Assembly (NCBI GenBank): GCA_900078375.1
Contig: FLQS01000014.1
Coordinates: forward strand, 1-64,000
From: an uncultured Mycobacterium sp.
GTDB taxonomy: Bacteria; Actinomycetota; Actinomycetes; Mycobacteriales; Mycobacteriaceae
Length of the DNA: 64,000 nt
Direction of reading: 5' to 3'
Part shown: one piece after another, positions 33,636 through 42,243 of the stretch
How positions within the stretch are numbered: position 1 is the first letter of the stretch
Layout of the letters: each line of letters starts with the position of its first letter
The notes under the pieces: model-generated
Seen by the model: only the letters and a program-made list of their open reading frames with translations
Database searches by the model: none
What the model was told of the DNA's origin: nothing
Position numbers and translations under genes: made by a program

Positions 33636-34984
33636 GTGGCGCTGTCCGGCGAGCCGAGGCCCAGGTTCTCCCGAAGCGTGGCGCCGCGGTACTCGGTGCG
33701 GAAAGCGCCGCGCTCCTGCAGCAACGGGACCACGGTGTCGATGAACTCGTCCAGCCCGTGCGGAGTCAGGTGCGGCACCAGGATGAACCCGTCGCACGCG
33801 TCGGCCTGCACGTGCCGGTCGATCTCGGTGGCGACATGGGATGCGGTGCCAACGAACTGCTGGCGGCTGGTGACTGCGATGACCAGTTCGCGGATGGACA
33901 GCTTGTCGGCCTCGGCTCGCTCCCGCCAGGCCGCGGCCAGCGCCTTGGGGTCACCGTGACGCACCCGGCCCTGGGTGATGCTCGGGTCATCGACGGGTTC
34001 GACGTCGGGTAGCGGACCGTCCGGATCGTAACCGGACAGGTCGCGCTGCCAGACCTGTTCGAGCATCGCGATCGCGGTCTGCGGGCTGACCTGCTGGCGG
34101 CGGATGTACCGTGCTTTCTCCTCAGCGTCGGCGGCGCTGTCGCCGAGGACGAACGTCGCGGCGGGAAAGACCTTGAGGTCATCGGGATTTCGTCCGTGCG
34201 CCACCGCGCGAGCCTTCACGTCGGTGTAGTAGCGCTGGCCGTCATCCAGCGAGCCATGCCCGGTGAACAGGGCGTCGGCGTGTTTGGCCCCAAAGTCCCG
34301 GCCCTCGTCGGAGTCACCGGCTTGCAGGAGAACCGGATGGCCCTGCGGTCCGGCGGGCAGCGTCGCCACGCCGCGGACGTCGAACTGCGCCCCGCGATGG
34401 GACACCGTCCGGATCTGGTCCGGGTCGACGTAGATGCCGGAGTCCGGATCTGCGATCACCGCATCGGTGGCCCAGCTGTCCCAGAACTCGCGAGCGACGG
34501 TGATGAACTCCTCGGCGCGGCGGTAGCGGTCGGCATGATCGAGAAATCCACCGCGCCTGAAGTTTTCGCCAGTGAACGCATCCGAGGAGGTCACCATGTT
34601 CCACGCGGCGCGACCCTCGGAAAGGAGATCGAGGCTGGCGAATTGGCGAGACACTTCGAACGGTTCGTTGAATGTGGTGTTGATGGTGCCGGCCAGGCCG
34701 ATGTGCTCGGTGACCGCAGCCAGCGCCGCAAGAACCGTGAAGGTGTCCGGCCGGCCGACGACATCCAGATCATGGATCCGCCCGCGATGCTCACGCAACC
34801 GCAGTCCCTCGGCGAGGAAGAAGAAGTCGAACAGCCCCTCCTCGGCTTTGCGGGCGAGGTGGACGAACGAATCGAATTCGACCTGACTGCCCGAGTCCGG
34901 GTCGGACCACACCGTGGTGTTGTTCACCCCTGGGAAATGCGCGGCCAGATGAATCGGTTTGCGCTGCTTTCCTTCTCGTATCAT
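33617..34984 (-). CDS. LLM flavin monooxygenase, NtaA/SnaA/DszA type
   Basis: A 455-residue class-C flavin monooxygenase of the nitrilotriacetate/dibenzothiophene-sulfone family, which uses reduced flavin from a partner reductase. Family landmarks: KPIHLAAHFPGVNNTTVW, FFFLAEGLRLREHRG, GTINTTFNEPFEVSRQFASLD, AWNMVTSSD and VLLQAGDSDEGRDFGAKHADALF. I start at ATG 34984, which overlaps the stop of the upstream gene (ATGA); a TTG at 34999 is less likely. Last of three overlapping LLM genes. Substrates of this group are often organosulfur or chelating compounds. Confidence 0.88.
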   Translation of the reverse strand: MIREGKQRKPIHLAAHFPGVNNTTVWSDPDSGSQVEFDSFVHLARKAEEGLFDFFFLAEGLRLREHRGRIHDLDVVGRPDTFTVLAALAAVTEHIGLAGTINTTFNEPFEVSRQFASLDLLSEGRAAWNMVTSSDAFTGENFRRGGFLDHADRYRRAEEFITVAREFWDSWATDAVIADPDSGIYVDPDQIRTVSHRGAQFDVRGVATLPAGPQGHPVLLQAGDSDEGRDFGAKHADALFTGHGSLDDGQRYYTDVKARAVAHGRNPDDLKVFPAATFVLGDSAADAEEKARYIRRQQVSPQTAIAMLEQVWQRDLSGYDPDGPLPDVEPVDDPSITQGRVRHGDPKALAAAWRERAEADKLSIRELVIAVTSRQQFVGTASHVATEIDRHVQADACDGFILVPHLTPHGLDEFIDTVVPLLQERGAFRTEYRGATLRENLGLGSPDSATQRGVA

Positions 34985-36093
34985 CCCGTCACGCCCCAAC
35001 GTTTGGCCAGTAGTTCGAATGAGCGCAGCCGATCGGTGTGACGATGGGTGGCCGTCGTCACCACCAGTTCATCGGCGCCGGTGACGCGTTGCAGGGCGCT
35101 GAGCTTGTCGGCCACCTCGTCGGCATCACCGACGAATTGCGTGGCGAGCCGGTCCTCGACGACGGCGCGCTGATCGTCGGCCAGCGGTGCCACCGTGTCG
35201 GGATCCGGATAGGGCTCCGCGCCGCCTTGCGCCCGAATGGAATACACCCATGGGCCGAACGGCGCGGCGAGATGCCGCGCAGTGGCGGAGTCGTCGGCGA
35301 CGACGACGTCAGCTGAGACCACCACGTGCGGCTTCGAGAGGTGCCGCGACGGGGTGAACGCCGCCCGGTAGGCGTCAACGGCATCCAATGCCGAGCTTGG
35401 GGTGATGTGGTAGCTCGCCACGAATGGCAGGCCGCGCGCTCCGGCGACCTCGGCGCTCTGCCCCTTGCTGCTGCCGAAGATCCACGGCGTCAGGCCAGAC
35501 CCTTCCCCGGGCACCGCGTGCACCGGGTATCCGTCCACTGTGTGGCTGCCGTCGAGCAGAGCCAGGATGTCACCGACCTGCTCGGCGAAATCCGGTGGGA
35601 TGGCCTCGGGCTGGGTGAGAACCGTTGACAGCGCTCGCATCCTGGGGCTGGTCAGCAGCGCCCGCACGTCGAACGGCGACGGCACCACCACCCCGTCGAT
35701 TTCCCGCCACGGCACATCGGGCCGGGCCGGCAGGTCGCCACGCTCGGCTTCCTTGCGCCGCTGACCCGAGCGGCCCAACCCCAGGTCGATGCGCCCGGGG
35801 TGGAACTGCTCGAGCATGCCGAAGCTCTCCACCACCGCCAGTGCCGTGGTGTAGCCCAGCTGGACCGCCGCGGCGCCGACGCGAATCCGTTCGGTGGCCG
35901 CGGCGATTTGACCAATGAGCACCGCCGGTGCCGAGCTCGCGACAGCGACGAAGTGGTGTTCGGCGACCCAGTAGCGCGCATACCCCCACTGCTCGGCATG
36001 GCGGGCGAGGTCGACGGTGTTGCGCAGCGCGGACGCCGCGTCACACCCGGCGCTGATCGGCGACAGGTCCAAAATCGACAGCGGGACGTTCAC
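34981..36093 (-). CDS. LLM monooxygenase, MsnO8/LuxA-like type
   Basis: A 370-residue luciferase-like TIM-barrel protein with the opening VPLSILDLSPI, the GYARYWVAEHH motif near residue 40 and the YTTALAVVESFGMLEQFHPGRIDLGLGRSG segment typical of the MsnO8/LuxA-like group. It may use FMNH2 or F420H2. It overlaps both neighbouring LLM genes by 4 bp, so all three are made together. The substrate is unknown. Confidence 0.88.
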   Translation of the reverse strand: MNVPLSILDLSPISAGCDAASALRNTVDLARHAEQWGYARYWVAEHHFVAVASSAPAVLIGQIAAATERIRVGAAAVQLGYTTALAVVESFGMLEQFHPGRIDLGLGRSGQRRKEAERGDLPARPDVPWREIDGVVVPSPFDVRALLTSPRMRALSTVLTQPEAIPPDFAEQVGDILALLDGSHTVDGYPVHAVPGEGSGLTPWIFGSSKGQSAEVAGARGLPFVASYHITPSSALDAVDAYRAAFTPSRHLSKPHVVVSADVVVADDSATARHLAAPFGPWVYSIRAQGGAEPYPDPDTVAPLADDQRAVVEDRLATQFVGDADEVADKLSALQRVTGADELVVTTATHRHTDRLRSFELLAKRWGVTG

Positions 36094-37196
36094 GACAGTC
36101 CTGCCTTGGCATAGCGGTTGACCGCTGCCGGTAAACCGAACCGTTCGCGCAGGGTTTCGCCGTCGCGGTAACCGGTACGGAATCGGCCGGCCCGCTGCAG
36201 CAGCGGAACCACCTCATCGACGATGACGGGCAGGTCGGTGCTATTGACGGCGGGGCGCAGCCGGAAACCGGCCAGGCCGAGATCGTGCCAGCCCAGCAGC
36301 AGGTCGACCAGTTGCGCTGCGGAACCGGCGAATACCAGTGCATCGGAGCCGAACTCACTGTCCCCGCCGAAGCTCACCACCAGGTCGGCGATCACCGTCG
36401 GATGTCCACCCGCTGCGTAGACCTGGACCAGGACCTCCCGGGCCGAGGCCTCGTCGCTCGGCGTGACGAACACGAGATCGGCAGCGGCATCGGCGAATTC
36501 ATAGACACGCTGGGCATGCGCAAGTGCGGCGACCACCGGTTGCCCCTGCGGCGGCCGCGGCGTGATCGACGGGCCCTTCACCGAGAAGTGCGATCCGATG
36601 AAATCGATGTAGTGCAGCTTGTCGCGGTCGATGTAGCGGCCGGTGGCGACGTCGCGGATCACGGCGTCGTCCTCCCAGCTGTCCCACAGCCGTCGCACGA
36701 CCTCGACGAAATCGGCTGCCTCGTCTAATAATTCGCCCGCACTCGGAGCATTGCGCCGCCCGAACGAGGCGGCCTCGTGGGCGGCCGGACTGACCCGGGC
36801 CTGCCAGCCGGCGCGGCCATTCGAGACGAAGTCCAGCGTCGCGATGGCCTTGGAGACGTGAAACGGTTCGGTGTGGGTGACGGTGGCCACCGGAATGAGC
36901 CCGATGTGGTGGGTCAGCGGCGCGATCCTCGCCGCAGTCAGGACGGCATCGGCGCGACCAGCCAGTCGGCGCGGGTCGATTTCTTGCCGGCGCCCCGGCT
37001 GCGCGCTGAAACTGTCGTCGATGCTCAGGAAGTCCAGCAAGCCGCGTTCGGCGGTGGCAGCAAGCTGGGCCCAGTGCCGCCCCGAGGTCACCGGCGCCGC
37101 GGCAGGATCGGCGGCCAGGGTGTGCCGCCAGGCCTGCGGATGCCAGCCGTACCCGTCGAGTGCGACGCCAAGATGCAGAGGGTTTTGCGCCATCAC
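36090..37196 (-). CDS. LLM monooxygenase, NtaA/DszA-related
   Basis: A 368-residue luciferase-like protein, shorter than typical NtaA/DszA enzymes. The motifs LLDFLSIDDSF, LIPVATVTHTEPFHVSKAIATLDF and GRAGWQARVSP mark the family. The start is GTG 37196 or ATG 37193. It is the first gene of the three-gene LLM operon. A perfect 10-bp palindrome (37227-37236) lies about 30 bp upstream of the start. The opening residues of the barrel (LHLGVALDGYGWHP) are intact, so it is not truncated at the N-terminus. Confidence 0.85.
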   Translation of the reverse strand: MMAQNPLHLGVALDGYGWHPQAWRHTLAADPAAAPVTSGRHWAQLAATAERGLLDFLSIDDSFSAQPGRRQEIDPRRLAGRADAVLTAARIAPLTHHIGLIPVATVTHTEPFHVSKAIATLDFVSNGRAGWQARVSPAAHEAASFGRRNAPSAGELLDEAADFVEVVRRLWDSWEDDAVIRDVATGRYIDRDKLHYIDFIGSHFSVKGPSITPRPPQGQPVVAALAHAQRVYEFADAAADLVFVTPSDEASAREVLVQVYAAGGHPTVIADLVVSFGGDSEFGSDALVFAGSAAQLVDLLLGWHDLGLAGFRLRPAVNSTDLPVIVDEVVPLLQRAGRFRTGYRDGETLRERFGLPAAVNRYAKAGLS

Positions 37197-37226
37197 ACAA
37201 CTGTCTAACGCGGTCTGTGAGAACGC

Positions 37227-37236
37227 ATTCCGGAAT
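37227..37236. promoter_or_regulatory. Palindrome upstream of LLM operon
   Basis: attccggaat is a perfect 10-bp palindrome 31 bp before the GTG start of the first LLM gene and inside its probable promoter. It may be a regulator-binding site, but a 10-bp palindrome can occur by chance. Confidence 0.3.
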
Positions 37237-37273
37237 CCGGGGTTACGCTCACCCTGATTTCAAATTGGCCCAG

Positions 37274-37759
37274 CTAAGCGCGGAAAAGCACTTTCACGAA
37301 GGCCACCGGAAACACGTCCCCCCGGCTGGGAAGGGGCTCATCGAGCCGGACGTAGCCGGCACTGTCGTAGAGCGCCTCGGCCTCGGGCTGCCGATTTCCG
37401 GTGGTCAGGTAGACCCGGCGATAGCCACGATCCGCGATCTCGGCCTCCAGCGCGGCGAGAAGCATCGTGGCGTACCCGCGGCGGCGGCATCCGCTGTCGG
37501 TCCAGATTCGATTGAGTTCGGCGGTGTCGTCATCGAAGCGGCAGAACGCACCGCCGGTGACCGGCTTGCCGTCGAGCACCCCGATGAGCATGCCGCCATC
37601 GGGCGGATCGAAGGTTCCGGTGGGATGGCTGCGCAGCCACCTCGCGACGAACTCCTCGGTGCTGTCGTAGCGGGTGGCGTACTCGACGGCGAGCTCGGCC
37701 AGCAGCGGTTGGGCCAGCTCATCGTCGGTGTGAACTGGGACGAAGCGCAATCCGGTCAC
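37274..37759 (-). CDS. GNAT-family N-acetyltransferase
   Basis: A 161-residue acetyltransferase. The acetyl-CoA pyrophosphate loop is visible as RRRGYATMLLAALEAE (about residues 92-107), preceded by the beta-4 strand AELNRIWT and followed by the late YDSAGY segment. The acceptor, small molecule or protein, is not predictable. It starts at GTG 37759; 53 bp separate it from the divergent SDR gene. Confidence 0.88.
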   Translation of the reverse strand: MTGLRFVPVHTDDELAQPLLAELAVEYATRYDSTEEFVARWLRSHPTGTFDPPDGGMLIGVLDGKPVTGGAFCRFDDDTAELNRIWTDSGCRRRGYATMLLAALEAEIADRGYRRVYLTTGNRQPEAEALYDSAGYVRLDEPLPSRGDVFPVAFVKVLFRA

Positions 37760-37812
37760 CGGGCCATTCTGCCCCTTTCACCCAAAAGTTGACACCTGTA
37801 AAGTCGCTGTTC

Positions 37813-38673
37813 ATGGACAACATCCGAGGCAAGACCATCGCCATCACCGGCGCTGCCCGCGGCATCGGATTCGCCACGGCTCGGGCGCTCCTGCAGCGCG
37901 GCGCGCGCGTGGTGATCGGCGACCGGGACGTGGCGCTGGAGGAGTCGGCGGTTGCCCAGCTCAGCAAGCTCGGGCCGGTCTCGGGCTACCCGCTCGACGT
38001 CAGCGATCCCGAATCGTTCGCGACGTTCCTGGACAAGGCCCGCGCCGACGGCGGCGGCCACATCGACGTGCTGATCAACAACGCAGGCGTCATGCCCGTC
38101 GGCCCGTTCCTCGACCACTCCGAGCAGGCGGTCCGTACCGCCGTCGAGGTCAACCTCTACGGCGTGATCACCGGCTGCCGGCTGGTGCTGCCGGAGATGG
38201 TCAAGCGCCGTGGCGGCCACATCGTCAACATCGCCTCGATGGCAGGGATGCTGGCGGTGCCCGGGCAGGCGCTCTACGCCGGAACGAAGTTCGCCGTCGT
38301 CGGCCTGTCGACCGGACTGGCCGACGAGTACGCCCCGCAGGGGGTCCAAGTCAGTTGTGTCATGCCGACATTCACCAATACCGAGTTGATCTCGGGGACG
38401 CACACCACCGCCGCCACCAAGCCGGTGCAGCCCGAGGACATCGCCGCCGCGGTCATCAAGGCCCTGGACAAGCCGACAACGTCGATCTCGGTGCCCAACT
38501 ATTCGCGCTTCCTGGCCGCCGCGGTGATGTTCCTGCCGCCGCGTGGCCGGCGCTGGCTGTCCAAGAAGATGGGCACCGACCGGGTCTTCCTCGACTTCGA
38601 TTCCACCGCGCGCGCCGCCTACGAGAAGCGGGCTCAGAGCGCCACCGGCGTGGTGGAGACTCCGGAGAAGTAG
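37813..38673 (+). CDS. Short-chain dehydrogenase/reductase
   Basis: A 286-residue classical SDR. The NAD(P)-binding motif ITGAARGIG (residues 11-19), LINNAGVM, a catalytic Ser in NIASMAGM and Tyr155-x3-Lys159 are present. The Arg after the first Gly pair and the GDRD segment at the end of the second strand leave the cofactor preference open. The C-terminal 60 residues (LPPRGRRWLSKKMGTD) resemble mycobacterial SDRs of lipid metabolism. I start at ATG 37813; ttgaca at 37789-37794 could be a -35 element. Confidence 0.88.
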   Translation: MDNIRGKTIAITGAARGIGFATARALLQRGARVVIGDRDVALEESAVAQLSKLGPVSGYPLDVSDPESFATFLDKARADGGGHIDVLINNAGVMPVGPFLDHSEQAVRTAVEVNLYGVITGCRLVLPEMVKRRGGHIVNIASMAGMLAVPGQALYAGTKFAVVGLSTGLADEYAPQGVQVSCVMPTFTNTELISGTHTTAATKPVQPEDIAAAVIKALDKPTTSISVPNYSRFLAAAVMFLPPRGRRWLSKKMGTDRVFLDFDSTARAAYEKRAQSATGVVETPEK

Positions 38674-38710
38674 TAGCTGCGCGGGCTGAGTTCCGTTGCG
38701 ACACGCGACT

Positions 38711-38737
38711 TTATCCACAGTCTCAGGTTCATCCACA
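38711..38737. promoter_or_regulatory. Two DnaA-box-like 9-mers
   Basis: ttatccaca (38711-38719) equals the classical DnaA-box consensus, and tcatccaca (38729-38737) differs at one base; they are in the same orientation 18 bp apart, 52-78 bp before the 13E12 gene. Two such sites this close are unlikely by chance in GC-rich DNA. Whether DnaA binds here is unknown. Confidence 0.5.
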
Positions 38738-38782
38738 GATTGGTATGTGGGCGACGCTATTGTCGGTGGGTCGGCATAGTAT

Positions 38783-38798
38783 TCGAACATGAGTTCGA
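38783..38798. promoter_or_regulatory. LexA (SOS) box over the start codon
   Basis: tcgaac-atga-gttcga is a perfect match to the mycobacterial SOS box TCGAAC-N4-GTTCGA. The ATG of the downstream HNH gene occupies the spacer (38789-38791), so LexA binding would occlude initiation directly. LexA control of 13E12-family genes is documented in M. tuberculosis; the site here is seen in the sequence. Confidence 0.9.
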
Positions 38799-40135
38799 TC
38801 GATGCGGCGTTGGATGCGCTCGACGCCGCAGTCGGGGAACTAGCCGGAGTCGATCTCCTGACGCTGGACCCACCGAAGCGGTTCGCGGTGTTGGAGCGGA
38901 TGGAAACAGCCCAGCGTTTGCAGGCGGCGATTTCTCATGCCGGGGTGGCCCGGTTGGAGCAGTTCGAGGGCTGCCCACCGGTACCGATCACCTTGGCTGA
39001 TGTGCTGCGGATCAGTCCGCGCGAGGCCAAACGACGCATCCGCGATGCCGAACAGCTTGCGCCGCGCACGACGTTGACCGGTGATGCGCTGCCACCGCTT
39101 CTGCCCGAAACGTCGAGGGTGTGGCACGACGGGCAGATCGACGGCGAGCACCTGCGGGTGATCCAGAAGTTCTTCCGCGATTTGCCAGACCACGTGCCAC
39201 CCGTCGACATCGAAAAGGCCGAACGCTCCCTGGCCGAACATGCGGTGAACCTGCGTCCGGATCAGTTGGAGAAGGTCGCCTACCGGCTGGCGCTGCATCT
39301 CAATCCTGATGGGAAGTTCTCTGATGAGGATCGCGCCCGCAAGCGTGGTTTCGCGTGGTGCGGCGGGCAAGGTGTCGACGGGATGAGTGTGGGCAAGCTG
39401 GTGGCCGACCCCGAACTCCGCGCGGGTATCGATGCATGGATGGCCAAATACGCCGCACCGGGCATGTGTAACCCCGCCGACGAAAATCCCACTGTGCTGG
39501 GTGAGCCTAGCGACGACGTCGCAGCCCGCGATCTGCGCAGCTATGCCCAGCGCCAGCATGACGCGCTCAAAGCCCTGGTGCGCGGACAGCTCGGGGATCC
39601 AAAACTCGGCCAGCATAACGGTTTACCGGTCACGGTGATCATCACTGCCACGCTGCAAGACATCCAGAACAAGACCGGCTACGGGGTCACCGCCAGCGGA
39701 GTGGTGATGCCGATCTCGGACGTGATCCGCGTGGGCGCACACTCGTATCACTACTTGGCGCTGTTTGACGGGGTCAATGGGCGGGCGTTGTGGCTGGGCC
39801 GCACTAAACGCATCGCCTCAGCCGATCAGCGAATCATCTTGCACGCCAAGGATCGCGGCTGCACCCGACCAGGCTGCGACGCACCCGGCTACCACTCCGG
39901 TGTCCACCACGCCGCCAAGGACTGGAAAAACGGCGGGAACACCGACATCAACGACCTCGCCCTGGCATGTGACCCCGACAACCAACTCGTCGAAACCGGC
40001 GGCTGGGCCACCCGAATCCTGCCCAACGGCCAAACTGAATGGATCCCACCACCAGGGCTGCCGATGCTGCGCGGCGGCACCAACGACTACCACCACCCCG
40101 AACGACTACTCCCCAAAGACGACGAAAAGGATTAG
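38789..40135 (+). CDS. 13E12/DUF222 family HNH endonuclease
   Basis: A 448-residue protein of the REP13E12 family. The N-terminal DUF222 domain (about 1-330) contains MSVGKLVADPELRAGIDAWM; a C-terminal HNH nuclease motif reads CTRPGCDAPGYHSGVHHAAKD through NDLALACDPDNQLV. The second Cys pair and the HH dyad suggest an active zinc-bound nuclease. The final His of the canonical HNH (often HH-x-VH) is replaced by DN in CDPDNQLV, so activity is uncertain. It starts at ATG 38789 inside an SOS box. This family is mobile or repeated in mycobacteria, but no terminal repeats are seen here. Confidence 0.9.
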   Translation: MSSIDAALDALDAAVGELAGVDLLTLDPPKRFAVLERMETAQRLQAAISHAGVARLEQFEGCPPVPITLADVLRISPREAKRRIRDAEQLAPRTTLTGDALPPLLPETSRVWHDGQIDGEHLRVIQKFFRDLPDHVPPVDIEKAERSLAEHAVNLRPDQLEKVAYRLALHLNPDGKFSDEDRARKRGFAWCGGQGVDGMSVGKLVADPELRAGIDAWMAKYAAPGMCNPADENPTVLGEPSDDVAARDLRSYAQRQHDALKALVRGQLGDPKLGQHNGLPVTVIITATLQDIQNKTGYGVTASGVVMPISDVIRVGAHSYHYLALFDGVNGRALWLGRTKRIASADQRIILHAKDRGCTRPGCDAPGYHSGVHHAAKDWKNGGNTDINDLALACDPDNQLVETGGWATRILPNGQTEWIPPPGLPMLRGGTNDYHHPERLLPKDDEKD

Positions 40136-40575
40136 CCCAGAACGGGTATGGCATCCCCGGGCCGGTAGGTTTCGACCGAATCGATATGGGCCAGCAGGAC
40201 TTCCGGCTCGACGGTGTAGAGCTGGCCCTCGTCCTTACCGGCCGTGCCGACGAGTGTCGCCGTGACCCGTTCGGGAAAGTCGTCGTCGGACCCCGACGCC
40301 GTGATCCAGATTCGGGTGACCGGCTCGTGTACGTCGTCGGCGACGGCGGCGGCCGACGGCTCGTAGAACCAGCTGATCAAGGTCTCGGTGGAGAACTCGG
40401 CATCGAACGTCCAGCCGCGGGTTGTCAGCCACTCGTCGAACGTCTCGACCGCCTGCGCGAGTTCGACATCGACGCCGTCGAGGGTGTCCTTCACGTCGTC
40501 GGGAATCCACCGCACGTCGCGGGTGGCCTGCCGCTTCTTGCGGCGGGCCTTCTTGGCATCGGAGTTGCGCGACAC
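40132..40575 (-). CDS. Conserved mycobacterial protein next to metZ
   Basis: A 147-residue soluble protein with a basic N-terminus (KKARRKKRQATRD) and an otherwise acidic body; no recognised domain. It begins at GTG 40575, two bases after the metZ stop (40578), so it is the last gene of the purT-rhodanese-metZ minus-strand cluster. It overlaps the end of the HNH gene by 4 bp. Function unknown. Confidence 0.75.
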   Translation of the reverse strand: MSRNSDAKKARRKKRQATRDVRWIPDDVKDTLDGVDVELAQAVETFDEWLTTRGWTFDAEFSTETLISWFYEPSAAAVADDVHEPVTRIWITASGSDDDFPERVTATLVGTAGKDEGQLYTVEPEVLLAHIDSVETYRPGDAIPVLG

Positions 40576-40577
40576 CG

Positions 40578-41789
40578 CTAACTCAGCGCGCGATCCAGGT
40601 CGGTGATCAGATCTTCGGTGCCTTCCAGCCCGACCGAGATCCGCACCACGCCGTCGCCGAGCCCGATCGATGCGCGGCCCTCGGGGCCCATCGCCCGGTG
40701 GGTGGTGGTCGCCGGATGGGTGATCAGCGACTTGGCGTCACCGAGGTTGTTCGAGATGTCGATCAACTGCAGCTTGTCGAGCACCTCGAAAGCACGCTCC
40801 TTGCCGCCATCCAGTTCGAAGGTCACCACGGTGCCGCCTCCGCGCATCTGCCGTTTGGCCAGATCGAACTGGGGATGCGATTCCAGGAACGGGTATTTCA
40901 CCCAGTTCACGCCGGCGTGAGCTTCCAGGAACTCGGCGACGCGCTGGGCGGAGCGGTTCGAATAATCCACCCGCACCGACATGGTCTCCAGGCCCTTGAG
41001 CAGCACCCAGGCGTTGAACGCGGACAGCGCAGGCCCGGTGTGGCGCATCAGCTTCTGCACCGGACCGTCGATGTATTCCTTGTCGCCGAGGATCGCCCCG
41101 CCGAGCACCCGACCCTGCCCATCGATGTGCTTGGTGCCCGAGTACACCACCACGTCGACACCGAGCGGGAAGCCCTGCTGCAGCAGTGGAGTGGCAAAGA
41201 CGTTGTCCAGCACCACTTTTGCCCCGGCCGCGTGGGCCATCTCGGACACCGCGACGATATCGACCAGCGACTGCATCGGGTTGGACGGCGTCTCGAAGAA
41301 CACCGCCTGGGTGGGCACCGACAAGGCTTCCTCCCACTGCGAGAGGTCGTCGCCGTCGACGAAGACGGTCTCCACCCCCCAGCGCGGCAGGATTTCGTTG
41401 CACACCACGAAGCAGGAACCGAACAAGCTGCGGGCGGCCACCAGCCGATCCCCGGCGCCGAGCAGCGCGCCCAGCGAGGTGAACACCGCGGCCATCCCCG
41501 ACGCCGTCGCGAAGGCGGCAGGCGCGCCCTCGATCAACCGAAGACGCTCCTCGAACATCGAGATCGTCGGGTTGCCGTAGCGGGAGTAGACGTAACGATC
41601 GATATCGCCGGTGAACGCCTTCTCGGCCTCCGCGGCCGACCCGTAGACGTAGCCCGAGGTGAGGTACAACGCCTCGGCGGTCTCCTCGAAACCCGAGCGC
41701 AGCAGCCCACCACGCACCCCGATGGTCGCCTGGCTGACCCCGTCGGGCAGCGGCGCGGGGATCCGCACCGAGGGAACCTGATCGGTCAT
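40578..41789 (-). CDS. metZ: O-succinylhomoserine sulfhydrylase
   Basis: A 403-residue PLP enzyme of the Cys/Met-metabolism family, making homocysteine from O-succinylhomoserine and sulfide. The PLP lysine lies in YSGTKHIDGQGRVLGG (about residue 212), with YSRYGNPT near residue 70 and ASGMAAV for cofactor phosphate binding. Size and sequence match Rv0391. Its ATG overlaps the stop of the rhodanese gene (ATGA), so a sulfur-transfer protein is made with it. Confidence 0.95.
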   Translation of the reverse strand: MTDQVPSVRIPAPLPDGVSQATIGVRGGLLRSGFEETAEALYLTSGYVYGSAAEAEKAFTGDIDRYVYSRYGNPTISMFEERLRLIEGAPAAFATASGMAAVFTSLGALLGAGDRLVAARSLFGSCFVVCNEILPRWGVETVFVDGDDLSQWEEALSVPTQAVFFETPSNPMQSLVDIVAVSEMAHAAGAKVVLDNVFATPLLQQGFPLGVDVVVYSGTKHIDGQGRVLGGAILGDKEYIDGPVQKLMRHTGPALSAFNAWVLLKGLETMSVRVDYSNRSAQRVAEFLEAHAGVNWVKYPFLESHPQFDLAKRQMRGGGTVVTFELDGGKERAFEVLDKLQLIDISNNLGDAKSLITHPATTTHRAMGPEGRASIGLGDGVVRISVGLEGTEDLITDLDRALS

Positions 41790-42199
41790 GACTGCTTCCA
41801 GGGCAGGCCCAGCGCCCGCCAGCCGTTGCTGCCGCGGTGGCCGTCCTCGTCGAGCTGGCCTTCGAAACCGTCAAGCATGTTGTAGGACGGCGCAATTCCG
41901 GCTGCGGTGGCCGTCTGGGCCGCGGGGATGGAGCGATTACCGGAGCGACAGAGGAAGACGACCGGCCGTTCGCCGGGAGTGACGCCGGCCGCGATCAGGT
42001 CGGCGACGAAATCGTCGTTGCGCTGGCCGTTGCCGCGATTCCACTCCACGAACACCACGTTGCGGCCGAGGCTGGACAGATCGGGCACCCCGACCCACCG
42101 CCATTCGGCGTCGGTGCGACAGTCGACCAGGACCGCCTCGGGGTTCTCGCTGAGCAGTTTCCAGCTGGCCTCAGGGGTGATATCTCCTGCGTAGCTCAC
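41786..42199 (-). CDS. Rhodanese-like sulfurtransferase
   Basis: A 137-residue single-domain rhodanese with the active-site loop FLCRSGNRSI (Cys about 86) that would carry a persulfide. The N-terminal part AVLVDCRTDAEW is also typical. It is the homologue of Rv0390 by position. Coupled to metZ by a 4-bp overlap, it may channel sulfur to homocysteine synthesis. Confidence 0.92.
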   Translation of the reverse strand: MSYAGDITPEASWKLLSENPEAVLVDCRTDAEWRWVGVPDLSSLGRNVVFVEWNRGNGQRNDDFVADLIAAGVTPGERPVVFLCRSGNRSIPAAQTATAAGIAPSYNMLDGFEGQLDEDGHRGSNGWRALGLPWKQS

Positions 42200-42243
42200 C
42201 CGCCCGAGTCTTCCACATCATTCTGGGACGAACTGAGCAGTCC

